Below are positions 27,701-39,200 of a stretch of DNA of 64,000 bases, in pieces. Position 1 is the first letter of the stretch, and each line of letters starts with the position of its first letter. The notes below the pieces were generated by a model, which had not been told where the DNA came from, did not search any database, and saw nothing but the letters and a program-made list of their open reading frames with translations. The stretch is from Apostichopus japonicus (Eukaryota; Echinodermata; Holothuroidea; Aspidochirotida; Stichopodidae), in contig NC_092568.1 of the NCBI RefSeq assembly GCF_037975245.1, positions 19,995,001 to 20,059,000 of the forward strand, read 5' to 3'. The position numbers were made by a program, and so were the translations under genes.

Positions 27701-28530
27701 CTATACTGTAGGGCTCACAAGGTCAAAAGGTCATGAATCTTGCTGTTCAATCTTTTTTTTTAGCTTCTGCGCACCTTAATAGTCTGCCTCATCAAGTTAA
27801 AAATGCTCACTTTGTATCTCATCTTAAAAGATATTGACGATGTTATAGTTTTGTTATTAACATCTCAATAACACTTTGTGTTTTTTCTTATGATTGATAT
27901 ATTTTACCCACAATTCATCTCACCACATCCATTAGGAATAGTGCACCTGCCATCTGATGCAGAACTTTTATCATAGCTTTGAAATTAAAGTAGTATTTGC
28001 TCTAAAGTACAATATTGGGATTGAATGTAGTCATGTACTTAAGATGTTTTAACTTTGAAACAGCACTTCACACAGCTGAACAACAAAGGTAGTACTGGTT
28101 CTATACATACATATTAATTTCTCTTATATATACTTCTTCCTCTCTTTGGCTTATTATTATATTTCAAGTTGGATTTTACATGAATGGAGCCATTCCCAAA
28201 TGATATATTGATCACACTCAAAATACGAAAAATGGATTCATTAAAGTTGATGTTACTAAGCTTCTTTCATGTATATACAAAGATAAATACTTTAATACAT
28301 TAAATTGAACTAGATGTTTCTGATAAAGTCCCCAGCCATGTCGAATAACGTTCTGCGATGATAATGCAGCCCAGTTTAATAACATCTAGTAGAAAAAGAA
28401 CAATCAATTCATTATTAATGCAAAGTAGTATAAGAAAGCAATTAATGCAGTACTTTAGGATCACACAAAAGAGCAAATTGTGTCTGCATGATAACTTCAT
28501 TGAAGCTTTCATGCATATGCTAGTTCTCAG
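24800..28530. other. Intergenic stretch with minor repeat fragments
   Basis: The ORFs at 25,147-25,434 and 25,634-25,909 are AT-rich without family motifs. (AAT)n followed by a TATTTATAAAGTCC...AAAGTACTTTACA phrase at 26,715-26,800 looks like the reverse of a LINE/SINE 3' end. Confidence 0.4.
27750..27960 (+). pseudogene. LINE RT C-terminal fragment
   Basis: The translation reads LNSLPHQVKNAHFVSHLKRY, the typical WNSLP...FKxxLKxYL end of LINE polyproteins, followed by a stop. Nothing else of the element is seen. Confidence 0.5.
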
Positions 28531-28537
28531 GCTCTAA

Positions 28538-28615
28538 TAATAATAATAATTATATTCCACTTTTATAGAGCGCTTTATACCAGCAATAGGTCTCAAAGGG
28601 CTTTCTATATTTGAT
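28538..28615 (-). repeat. SINE/LINE 3'-end fragment
   Basis: (AAT)n followed by TTATAGAGCGCTTTATACCA and TCTCAAAGGGCTTTCTA is the reverse of a widespread invertebrate retroelement tail. Confidence 0.5.
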
Positions 28616-28846
28616 GGAATAGGATGATGGGGAAACTTTGTCAGGTTGCAATATAAATAAAAATATACATATCTCTGAAAAAGGGTTGCATCAATCTCGT
28701 ATAAAAAACAAACAAACCGCATTAACTAAAAAAAAAAACTACAAAAGTGAAAAATTGACAGGTTATCTACTTTGTCATATTATTGTTTGCTTTCAATTCT
28801 TTGTTCTTGACACGCAATTCCATATTTTTAATATCATTGGTTTTAT

Positions 28847-29362
28847 TACATAATACTCGATTACACAAGGAATATATTAATGCTAGTACTAACTTAGTCA
28901 ATCTATCCACCAACTGCATACACATGCTTGCAAGCAGCATCCATGCGTGAATATTGCCAGTTTGTTGGAGCAGATCGATAATCATGTACACGCAAAAATC
29001 TAGTGAAATACTAATAATATTACGTAATACTCGATTACACAAGGAATATATTTAAGCTAGTACTAACTTAGTCAGTCTATCCACCAGCTGCATACACATG
29101 CTTGCAAGCAGCATCCATGCGTGAATGTTGCCAGTTTGTTGGAGCAGATTGATAATCATACATACACGCAAAAATCTAGTGGAATACTAATACTAATAAT
29201 ATTACGTAATACTCGATTACACAAGGAATATATTAAAGCTAGTACTAACTTAGTCAATCTAACCACCAACTGCATACACATGTATGCTTGCAAGCAGCAT
29301 CCATGCGTGAATGTTGCCAGTTTCTTGGAGCGGATCGATAATCATGTACGCAAAAATCTAGC
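28847..29362 (+). repeat. Three-copy tandem repeat, unit about 175 bases
   Basis: Each copy has TAATACTCGATTACACAAGG, GCTAGTACTAACTTAGTCA, CTTGCAAGCAGCATCCATGC and a GATAATCAT...CGCAAAAATCTAG end. ORFs over it are by-products. Confidence 0.92.
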
Positions 29363-29429
29363 GTTCTGGGTCAGCATGCTCAGGCACCACGAGGAAAACC
29401 GGCTCGCTATATAAGAAGGCAGCCCTTTT

Positions 29430-29585
29430 GCAATTGGTTTTTTTGGTTTTGTCAAAGGTTTTATCAAAAGGTTTTATCAACTGAGGCTTTTGTTTTTTTT
29501 GTTTTTTTGTTTTTGTTTTGTTTTTGTTTTGTTTTATCAAAAGTTTTTTTTTGCTATCAAAAGGTTTTTTGGTTTTATCAAAGTG
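29430..29585. repeat. T-rich simple repeat with GGTTTTATCAAAA
   Basis: Repeated TTTTATCAAAAGG units and poly-T. A similar block occurs at 32,577-32,650, bracketing the hAT-like element and the SAP ORF; no evidence that they are LTRs. Confidence 0.7.
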
Positions 29586-29639
29586 TAAGACTGTAAGCTC
29601 TTAGTGTATTTTCTTTTAGGGGTTTTCATTCCCCGGGTT

Positions 29640-30280
29640 TAGTATTGTACTGTATATAAATCAGTTTACTGTGCAGAGCTCACTATACAGAGGGGCTATA
29701 GTGCTTTTGTAATTGTGTGTGTAATTGTAGGTTATCTAGTGGCTACCCTCCTCTGCTACCTCTCCTGGGTTGCCAGGCAACCATTGTGTTTCTTCCTGTA
29801 ATCAAGTCCCCACAGGGAGTTGGGTCTGGGGGTATATATTTTTAGGAACAGAGGAGTTTGGTCAGGAGTAGGCAGTCTTTGATATGTACCAGAGCAAGGC
29901 AGTTGCAAAGAGATAGAAATTGAGGAAGAGAGAAAGGAGACTTATTACACATTTGAATAGTTTGTTTTATTGTCAATCTTCTTAGTAGAAATTCTGTAAT
30001 CCTTCTTTATTTTATCTGGGACACTATTTAATTTGTTACCTTCCCTATTTTATCTGGCTGTCCAGAACACTGTTTTTGTTACATTCACTGTATTATCTGG
30101 CTCTCTGGGACACAATTTTTGTTATAAAGGACACTCTGGGACAAGCTATGCTTGGAACACTATTTCCTTTTATATTATATTTTGACGATTGGAGGACTCC
30201 ATATAAACTGATGTCGTGGAAGATCAGATGTTAAACTCTTGATGACACCAGCAGGCCAGCCAACCAAAATCAGCATTTAA
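29640..30280 (+). other. Unassigned segment, possibly LTR-derived
   Basis: Contains a perfect 7-1-7 palindrome GGTTGCCAGGCAACC (29,768-29,782, like an RFX X-box), a TATATATTTTTAGG element, and a loose repetition of TTTATCTGG and GGACAC. No terminal repeats, primer-binding site or ORF confirm an LTR element. Confidence 0.25.
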
Positions 30281-30288
30281 ATTAAGCA

Positions 30289-30802
30289 CATAGGCGTAGG
30301 AGCCTAATTTGATTTGGGGGGGCTGTAACGACTTGCCTGAAAAATATAACCAACATTTTTTGCGCGAAACATCTTTATGTGCATATCATATAGGCATTCA
30401 TCGGTTATTACATCATATGCCCTTGACCGATGAATGCCTATATCATATGCACACTTACATGTTGAATGCGCGCGGAAACTTTGGTTGTATTTTCGGTGTT
30501 ATTACCCTTCCATATTGGTTATAATTATTGGGGAAGTCGTTACAATAATAACGATAATAATAATAATATCAGTTAAACTATTGATAAAGACATCGCAAAT
30601 TATTCTTCTTTCAGTAGGTGCCCGAAAAATTCTCAGCATATTGCCCCAATTGTCACCAAAAAAAATGAAAAACACACTGCAAATTCTTCTTTCAGTAGGT
30701 GCCTGAAAAATTCTCAGCATATAATTGCCCGAATTTTCACAAAATAATTTTGGTTGGGGGGCCGCAGCCCCCCCCCCGAGCCCCCCGCCTCCTATGCCTG
30801 TG
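30289..30802. mobile_element. hAT-like non-autonomous element, 514 bases
   Basis: Perfect 8-bp flank duplication ATTAAGCA (30,281-30,288 and 30,803-30,810). Ends CATAGGCGTAGGAG and CTCCTATGCCTGTG are inverted with mismatches and share GCGTAGGA with the MITEs at 4,084 and 12,471. Inside are a 28-base inverted repeat (30,378-30,405 and 30,426-30,453, one mismatch) and a two-copy segment CTTTCAGTAGGTGCC. ORFs crossing it are not genes. Confidence 0.86.
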
Positions 30803-31703
30803 ATTAAGCATACTGTAATTACATTAACTATTGGGGTGTGCACCTGACAACTGTAGGTCACTTTATTTAATTCTTGGCCCAGATCAACTGTACATTGTTT
30901 GATATTTGTAATTATAATTTCCTTTGTTCCAATAAGTGAGTTCAGAGTTACGAGTGCGCATGCTCGATTCTCACTTGGGCTCAGGTCAACTGATAATGGA
31001 ATCCTCGGAAAACGTAAACAATGACAGCTTTTTCATAACGATAATCGCACTAAGAATGGGTTACTGCGACATTCGGAATTTATTTCAAGTGCATATTTCG
31101 GAGAGTTTACGACTTACTAGTAAAAACGAGTATAAATTGACTGAAACTACTTCATAATAATATTGAATATAAGGGAACAGATCCGTATCGCACGTGAAAT
31201 AGTTAGTCTGATATACGAACGGAAAAAAGAGTACTGTGTGACTGTATCCTTCGTATGGGTTACGCGACCTTTCGTGGTTGCGGGTGTCTTAATGCTTCGC
31301 AGTAGTTCTAACTGATAATTTTCGGAAATGAATATGAAATGAATTTAAAATATAGCATGGAACAAACTATTTTGCCCTTTTGTTTGTCATTATGAGCCTG
31401 AACTGTTTTTATAGAGAACATCGTAAGCAACTCGAGTCTAAAATACTGACAGTGACCCTGACAGAACTGTAGATCTAAATAGGCCTACATAACCTATCCT
31501 CATACTCGTTGCTTTTACGTCCATCAACGAACACTGCATAGTAGAGGCGTTGATATCTATAGTTGGTTTTTCATGTTAAGAAATATTAGTTCTCTTCATT
31601 TTTATGCGTGATTTAAAATAAGCTTAGTCTTATTCTTGGCATATTCCTACTACTTATAGGGTGGGTTCAATTTGTTCAAACAGAGAAAAAAGAAGATATT
31701 TAT

Positions 31704-32306
31704 TTAATATTTGGTGTAGAACATTATAAAAAATGATAGTGGGTGGGGGGATTTCCAGGGGTTATTCCAAGGAATATTATTAATACGCTGCGATGGTATA
31801 CACTCTGCCTTTAGAAAGCACAACCTTGACTCGGCAGAAATGGCATTGTAAAAAATTTCCCCGAGCCACCTAGACTCTAAATAGCTGAAGGCTTTACCAT
31901 CTTTATAGTCCGTCATCAGTCTTTTCTTCAGTTCAATGTTATCAATACTGGTAAAATAATGCGCAATATCAATGTACATGCAAGGCAGCCATTTTTCCAT
32001 TGCAAATTCGCCTTCCCATGCAAGTGGCAAATCCGAAAAAGGATCGGACAGGGTCTCTCCTTCAACCTGAAGTACCGATGCGTAGTCATCTGCCTTTTCA
32101 TTTCGCGCATCTGCTATGTTAACTTTAGCAATGTTCATCTGAACGGCAGCATACGCTAAAGCAACCAACTCTTCTTTTCGGCCACTCATCTTCAACTTTC
32201 GTTTCTTTAAAAATTCCTTCAGTCTGTCAACTTTCCAAAGTTTAAACTCTTCCAAACTTGTAGGAATATCCATCCCGAAGGGAAAAAACAGAGTGAATTT
32301 AGACAT
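31704..32306 (-). CDS. SAP-domain protein, C-terminally truncated (SAP/SWIM-type family)
   Basis: A 200-codon ORF. Residues about 15-54 form a SAP motif (LWKVDRLKEFLKKRKLKMSG then RKEELVALAYAA), a DNA-binding helix-extended loop-helix. The following text, with DPFSDL, YIDIAHYFTS, WLGEIFYNAIS and CFLKAECIPSQR, matches from memory an animal multi-copy family in which SAP is followed by a SWIM zinc finger and often a YqaJ-like nuclease, probably mobile-element derived. Homology fades at INNIPW and the SWIM cysteines are missing. The stop codon TAA overlaps an AATAAA signal. Could be a truncated copy or an exon whose continuation is lost. Start could also be Met12. Confidence 0.55.
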   Translation of the reverse strand: MSKFTLFFPFGMDIPTSLEEFKLWKVDRLKEFLKKRKLKMSGRKEELVALAYAAVQMNIAKVNIADARNEKADDYASVLQVEGETLSDPFSDLPLAWEGEFAMEKWLPCMYIDIAHYFTSIDNIELKKRLMTDYKDGKAFSYLESRWLGEIFYNAISAESRLCFLKAECIPSQRINNIPWNNPWKSPHPLSFFIMFYTKY

Positions 32307-32401
32307 AAATTATGCGATTTCTAATGTTTACTGTGAGTGCTCATTAAGTTAGCGTGGGTACGCGAACAGACAACTCTCGTCTCAACGAGAGTATTCTTAT
32401 T

Positions 32402-32433
32402 TGACCTCTTGACCTCCATTGCGCAATGCAAAT
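32402..32433. promoter_or_regulatory. Cluster of consensus transcription-factor motifs between divergent genes
   Basis: Three textbook motifs lie within 32 bases: a perfect direct repeat of TGACCT spaced by 2 (32,402-32,415, DR2 nuclear-receptor type), the palindrome ATTGCGCAAT (32,418-32,427, C/EBP/bZIP type) and the octamer ATGCAAAT (32,426-32,433, POU type) overlapping it. The cluster is about 100 bases upstream of the minus-strand SAP ORF and 415 upstream of the receptor start. A perfect 8-bp stem with 4-base loop sits just before it (32,373-32,392). Motif matches are seen; function is inferred. Confidence 0.35.
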
Positions 32434-32576
32434 AAACTGTTCTCTGAACTCGCTTATTGCCTTGAATTTTCCATTTTGTTGTTGTATGTGTCTTGCTCTG
32501 TGTTAAGTTTTCGAACTAGACTCAGATTTCTCTGATCAAGATCAAACATTTATTTTCAGTGACTAACAGCCCTACA

Positions 32577-32650
32577 TAAGGTTTTTTCAAAAGGTTTTAT
32601 CAAAAGGTTTTATCAAAGGTTTTTTTCAATTGGTTTTTTCAAGGTTTTTT
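32577..32650. repeat. Simple repeat with GGTTTTATCAAAA
   Basis: AAGGTTTTATCAAAAGG repeated, as at 29,430-29,585. It lies within 200-270 bases upstream of the receptor start, so it may be in its promoter or 5' UTR. Confidence 0.75.
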
Positions 32651-32763
32651 TTTATATTATTTCATCAGAGCTTATCGTCTGTAACACTGTTAAATATAGT
32701 TTGTTGTGTTGAAGTTAACATATATTGCGGATTGCAAATAACAAAAGCAAGAGGAGATCAATA

Positions 32764-32790
32764 ATGAACACAGCTGTATCTGGAGATTGA
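32764..32790 (+). other. Upstream short ORF before receptor start
   Basis: An eight-codon ATG-to-TGA ORF ends 57 bases before the receptor ATG. If transcription starts upstream of it, it could reduce initiation at the main start. The transcription start is not known, so this is a candidate only. Confidence 0.35.
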
Positions 32791-32847
32791 CAATTCTTTG
32801 GTTTTTCTTTTGGTCTGTTAAAGTTTGACAGGATTTCATCATCAAGG

Positions 32848-33219
32848 ATGTGGGCACAAGGGTTTGTCCTTCTTCTTCTGTTTTGGAGATGTTCATACCA
32901 CCCTGCAGACGCCATGAATGGCACAGCTGTGCCCGTCCTATCAACGATTGGGGATCCAACGACCATAGCAACCACAGAGACTGTACCCAGCAGCAGTAGC
33001 AGCAGCTTATCGTCCAGCAGTGGTCAGATATGGACGACAGAGCCAACATTGTTAGCCGATGACAGAATACCGCTCTATCTCGCAGGGCTGTTCTCTCTGG
33101 ATGGAATATGGGATGGATCTGGGGTCTTCGTCGGAGCAGATTTAGCTTTGAAACACGTCAACGAAGATCCCAGTATTTTAGGAGGTTACAAGCTTATGAT
33201 GAAGCTATCAAACTCACAG
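32848..33219 (+). CDS. Receptor exon 1: signal peptide, Ser-rich linker, start of flytrap domain
   Basis: Encodes residues 1-124. The chosen ATG (A at -3) opens a hydrophobic leader rich in Leu that ends near residue 22 (Ala-Asp-Ala), followed by an N-glycosylation sequon NGT at 24-26 and a Ser/Thr-rich linker. From about residue 72 the text IPLYLAGLFSLDG and the ADLALKHVNED segment match the first strand and helix of the GABA-B flytrap domain. The exon ends in phase 0 at a GTTAGT donor. A short upstream ORF (32,764-32,790) precedes it if that stretch is transcribed. Confidence 0.9.
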
Positions 33220-36200
33220 GTTAGTGTGTAGTATGTATACACTAATAGATCAGTGTAAAAAATATTAATAAAAAATTGAGAAATTAGCAAAGTATTGAAT
33301 TCATTAACATCTTAATCACTGTAATTATAATTCAGAGTGATCGTCTCTACGTACAGCCTCCTAGCAGGCGGCATTGACTACTATGGTATATACCACAACA
33401 CATGAGCAAGTATAAATAATCTTGTCAGTGTCTGCTGCATTGATTCAATAAATTAATTAATGTTAACAATTGATTTCATGAATAACAATGTTTATATTCA
33501 CCTGCAAAACTGAAAAGAAATTCTAGAGGGAATTTAAAGTAAAAATTTTATCTGTAGTTAATTCACTGGCACATTACCCATCGATTGGGAGTTTCCCCGC
33601 TCCCCCAACTCAAAATGTACATCCCCCCAAAAAAAGCATGGTTGTAATAATCGCAAGCATCTCTATATCATTTAAGGACGTACTGTATTGGTGATGACTT
33701 GGTTAAAGCTTGTCCTTTATAAAGAGCGTATTATGATCATAGGGTTTTCACAATCACTGCAAGACTAGAATAAACGTAGAAGATAGTACAATATATATAG
33801 TCATACACTTACTGTATGTTTTTCATTAGGAAAAGAAAACCAATTTCTCAACATTTTTGTACGTTTTTCCCTTCCTATACGGAATATTCTCAGTGTAACG
33901 ATGGTGTCGGGATTCAGAAGCTGTTCAAGCAGATCTTCCAGGAACCTCAGAAGCTAATGATCATCGGCCCGGCGTGCTCTACTGCCGCTCAAGCCATCGC
34001 GAGTACCGCTCGTTTTTGGAACCTCAATATAGTAAGTTTATAATGCATTTATAAATGTTTAGTTTTGGTCAGTGTGAAATCTTTAACATAGTATTATTTA
34101 AAGTGATCAATATGGTGTAGCTGATCCTTTTCTTTAAAGCCCAAAGTGGAGTGGAGTGTTAGCTCAGTGGTTAACGCGGGTGCTTTTCAGTCCCAAGTTT
34201 GAGTCACTCTAAGATTAATGTATGTCGTCCAGTTACAGATTTTGAAAATTCATAATCATGGACATTAAATATGAAGCTAAGAGACTGACTTTGTCAGCTT
34301 GTGGCTTTGATAAGCCAATGAGGCTTCTTTGCGAGTTCCTGCTTGCAGGAGGATCTAAAATATATACATACATACATACATACATACACACACGCATACA
34401 TACATACAAAGTGTTTCAAAAATTTAAAACATCATTTATAACTGCTGCTAATGATTTGAAATATTAATTTGAATAATTTAATTCGCATTTCATTTAATTT
34501 CAAATCAAAGAAAGAAGAGGTTTGATACACTCTCAACATATAACAACATATCTAATGATGGATGCAGCAAATATACCACAATAAATTTAATACTAATTTA
34601 AGCTGATATCAGTGATCGTCATAATGGATAAGAACTTCCCCTTTATTTAGAGCTTTGATATTTGCAGCAGATTTTGTGATCATGGCTTCAACTTTTTTTT
34701 TAGATATCTCTTTTATGAAACCTGTGTAGTCCATTAATCATCATGTTTTCGTAAAAAGAAAAAACTCTGTTTCCTGACAGATATGTAATAGACATATGTA
34801 TGACGAACTTTCAATAATGAGTAAATTCTCAGGGAGAGTAGTTAACAATGAACATATGATTACCAAAACAAACCCATTAACCTAGTATCTTTTATCACTA
34901 ACAGCAAGCTATATATTTTACTTTGAACAATTTGTAACAAATGAAATTTTCTAACAATATTAAATTTTATTTTGTAGACACTCTCTCTTCTACAATGTGC
35001 TATCTTCATTTACAAAGTTGGGGATATATCACACACGTTAACGATTTTGAAAAAAGGGAATATAACTTGATCCATAAACGATTTTTGGATAAGTTATCAT
35101 CTTTGTCACGAATCCTCCAGTCTATAATTTAATAAAAGTGCAAAATGCAGAGTTTTAGCACGTACAGAATTTCACTCTAGATAGGCATGTCTCATCAGGG
35201 ATGATGATTATGATGATGGGCTTAATTTGCTTCTGAAAGCAGATTCTGAGTTATGCTTTCAAGTTTTAGAATAACAGCAAAAGATCTGTTTAGTATATAA
35301 TATGTTTAGTGAGGTCTTTTAGCCTTTCTGCTTTTTTTAAAAAAATGTAATGGTTGGATAATTTTAAACAGACATTGGCATCTTTCAGTTCAAGATCTCT
35401 AGATTTGTGACAAACCAGATTATAATAACTGCAAAACAATATAAAACTGCACAGTACAATGTTTTTTGGTAGAAATGTTTGCCAGACTTGAAGTTTTTAT
35501 TATAAATCAATGTGTTCTAAAAATATATTTTTTTTCCTGGATGTGGTCCGCTCAGTACTTGTTAAACCCAAATTTTAAGCTACATGAAAGATAGAGCAAT
35601 GGCATAATATGTGTGCAACAGAATCGATTGAAACTAGAAGCAGCTGTTTACCTTGTTTGCATTAATTAGTTTTCCTTCTTTAGCAAATAAAACTTACATG
35701 GAAAATTGCCCGTACAGACAGTTTTTTTTAATATTCAATACATTCAACAGTAATACTCCAACAATTGTTTCGACAATAATATCTAATATTCAACAGAATC
35801 ATATTCAGCTATTAATTTAATGCATACTGGTCCTTTGGTACAAAAGAAAAAATGAAAAGAATAGAAAACAAAATGGAAGGCAGTCCTTAATTTGTTCAAT
35901 ATGTTATTTAATGAAATAGCCTGAAATATCCATTTTCGTTCAAGCAATTAAAGTTAGTATAGCATTTCCTTTTGCTATGAAAGTTTTGTAGAGGGGCCTG
36001 ACTTCTGTAGACTTAAGAAAATTTTGATATTTGCTTTAATGGGAAACCTTCTCAAGGTTTTGAACAAGTCTTGTGACATTTAATGCAAACCAGTTACTAA
36101 ACAATATATATTTTGTATATATATATGGTATATATATTGCATATGTATTGTATATATATTTTATTATATATTGTGTCCAATTGAAAGCAGACATTGTACT

Positions 36201-39200
36201 GTAGAATGCAAACACACCCCCATCCATCCAACCATCTACTTTGAAGATATTTTAGGCTTCAGGTATTTATCCTGTGGAGAATCTATACAGGGAACTAATA
36301 ATTGACTCATTTGTCTTTATATTCGGCATCGCACATTTTAGAGGTGAATTAATGCACACAGGTACTTCCTTTTTTGCAAATATAACAAAACTATTAATTA
36401 TTAATTTAACCATTCTTGAATATACCCATTAAACCTCCTATACATCTTTGCAATAATTAGTGTAGCAATTTGACTGTCTTGCTTTTAATAATATTCTTGT
36501 AATGTCCAGTAATTTTAGCGGTAAGATTATTATTATTCACCGCTCGTGGTTTATCTGCAGATGTCTCCGACAGCATCTTCACCTGCACTGTCTAGTCGTA
36601 CCAAGTATCCGACGTTCTTTCGCATCATCCCATCGGACACCTTGCTGAATCCATCTCGGGTCAGCCTCATGAAACTTTACAACTGGACCAGGGTGGCAAC
36701 AATTCATCAGAACCACGAACTATTTTCGGAGGTATAATTATGTTCTTTCCCTCTAAAGTCTTTTCTCTGGGTTTTGATCTTCAATCAAATAAGTCTGTGA
36801 ATTAGAAGTGTTACTGTGTTGTAACTAAAATAAGTTACCGTGAAAAACGGAAAGAAAAAAAGAACTACGTTGATGAAAACGGTTATCGAAAATAATTAAA
36901 CCTATGCTTGGCCTTGTTGTGGCTTTACAAGATCGCACAAAATCATTCAAAATTTCCAATTTCTCAAAATTATCGCCTGGGCCAGTCTTCACCAGAGGTT
37001 TCTAATACTCTAATTTCTGTTTAAGAGGCTAATCAATTATGGCTTTCTTTAAATTGGATTGTCCCAGCCTGAAGTACAGAATTTTCAATTGTTTTTTTAA
37101 TATTAATTGGGAATTGGATTTTATTTTCAGATTCAGTTGACTCAAGGGTGCTTATTCTGCATGTAACATGACTTTTTTCTTTCTGATTGGATGGTGCTTA
37201 CTGTCATGGAAAGAATTTTTCCTTCTTTCTGGAGGTTAAGTGGAAAGTAGAAGGGACAAAATTGAATGGAATTAATTTCACATTTTCATCAGTTCTATAT
37301 TATATATGGTTGGTGTGTGGTACACATTTTCAATGAAGTGACTAAAGCAAATGTGATCTTGTGGAAATGAACCAGCATTATGTCATGTTTAGTATTAAAA
37401 AGGAGGATAACAAAATGCTTTTTGAAAAAAAAATGCAGTCAGATGAAAAAATGAAATCTTGGAGGGATTAATGACCACATGTAGTATAGTGTGGCATATG
37501 TGGAATCCATGGGCCTAAGCTTTAGGTTTCTATTATATTTTATATAATTTCCATGAAGAAATATTTTCCAATATCCCTTTCTTTGTCTCTCTGCTACTTG
37601 AACCATCGCTATCATAAACAGGGCCTTCCACTATTATTACTATTATAAAGTATTACGTTGGGGGTTTGTTAAGCCAGTATATATGGCTTTTCAGAAGACT
37701 TCCCTTCACATTGTATTATTGATGTGGAAAAAAAAAAACAAATAAATGAAATGAAATGTTGCATGCAAAGGTGCTATATTAATATTTTCAGATATATCAT
37801 AATAAATCCAGCAATCGATTTTCTCACACTGAGATACCTCACAGCAGGCTGTGTGTTTCTATAGTGCTTACTTTACCGGATCTATAACAGTCGTCGTCGA
37901 GTCATGAGTTTTTTTATAATATTTATATTCTTTAGACTTGAATTAATAACCAAATGCTGTTTAGCTGTTCCTTCAATAGTCATAACGCTTCCAGTACATA
38001 CATATTGCAACATTTGAATAGTTACGATGATGTTAGTTTGGCTGCAGGAGAAGGGGCTTAAAAGATTACATTTGATCTTTGATTAATCTAATGACTTTTT
38101 TAAAAGTGAATTTAATTATTTATGACTTTCCCTTTTATCATCTCACCAGAGCACAGATGACCTTTTGACCCGGCTGAGAGATAACAACATCACAGTGATA
38201 TCATCAGAGAGTTTTGATGAAGATCCCAAAAATCAAGTTGAAAATCTCAAGGTTAGTTTAAATTTGAAAATTAATTGACATTGCCCCTTGACTGAAGTGA
38301 CGGCAAGATTTTTGGGAGTCTTGTCAATTTGCTCAATATCTGTGGGAGTACTAAATGTCTTACTTCACTAAAACCCCCCCCCCCCCAAAAAAAAAAAAAA
38401 AAAAAAAACCCCAAAACACATATTTATTCTTAAGGATAAGTGGACAGAAAACAAAAACAAGTTACTGGATATTTACCTCAGAGGGGAGAATGCAAATGAG
38501 GTAACATTCAATATTATAAATTTAATAATTTTAAGGAAACTGGAAATGTTTGCTCCAAACATCACTGTCATAATTTTTGTAGACAGATTTAAGAGAGTTA
38601 AATCTCAAATGAAAAAAAAAAGTTCTGTTGGAGGATGTCCCAGTGTGATCAAATTGCCATCTATTTTCATGAATAATACTTTGTAAATGTGGAAAATTTC
38701 TGTACAATTTTGTAATTCTGTGTTCTGTATTCTGTGCCTGCATTTGTCCCTTCTGTTATTGTTACTTGTCATTTAACCTCTGAAGATGATCCTGCTAGGA
38801 TCGAAACCTCAGTCCAACTTACTTTTACACAATTTTGTAATGGAAAAAATGTTCATAGCAGCTAGTACTTCAGGACACCATGCAATTCATTTCAAGTTTA
38901 TTTGTTTTGTTTTGTTCACAACTGACAGGTAGAAATATTATATACATAATATAAAGCAATGTGAAAAAATTAGGTGTGAAAGGAAGTCTTCTATGAAACC
39001 TAAAAATGTTTAACAAAGTAGAACACTCCTGACCACAGAAACAATAGAAAAATATACATTAACTTGTTTACATTTTTGTTCACAATTAAATTACATTAAT
39101 TTAATATTTTAAATGCCTTCTCTATTGTTGTAAAATAATTCAGGTGCGTATTAGATACATAATAAGAATACCATTCATTAGCTCAAACAGACTTATGAGA

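Noticed and set aside
28847-29362. CRISPR-like regular repeats
   Set aside because: Units are about 175 bases with no short repeat/variable spacer pattern, and the DNA is eukaryotic; it is a minisatellite.
30502-30861. A 119-codon minus-strand ORF with Gly-rich part
   Set aside because: It crosses the end of the hAT-like element and its G/C runs and microsatellite.
29430-32650. LTR retrotransposon bounded by the two GGTTTTATCAAAA blocks
   Set aside because: The blocks are simple repeats of unequal length, and there is no primer-binding site, gag-pol or TG...CA ends.
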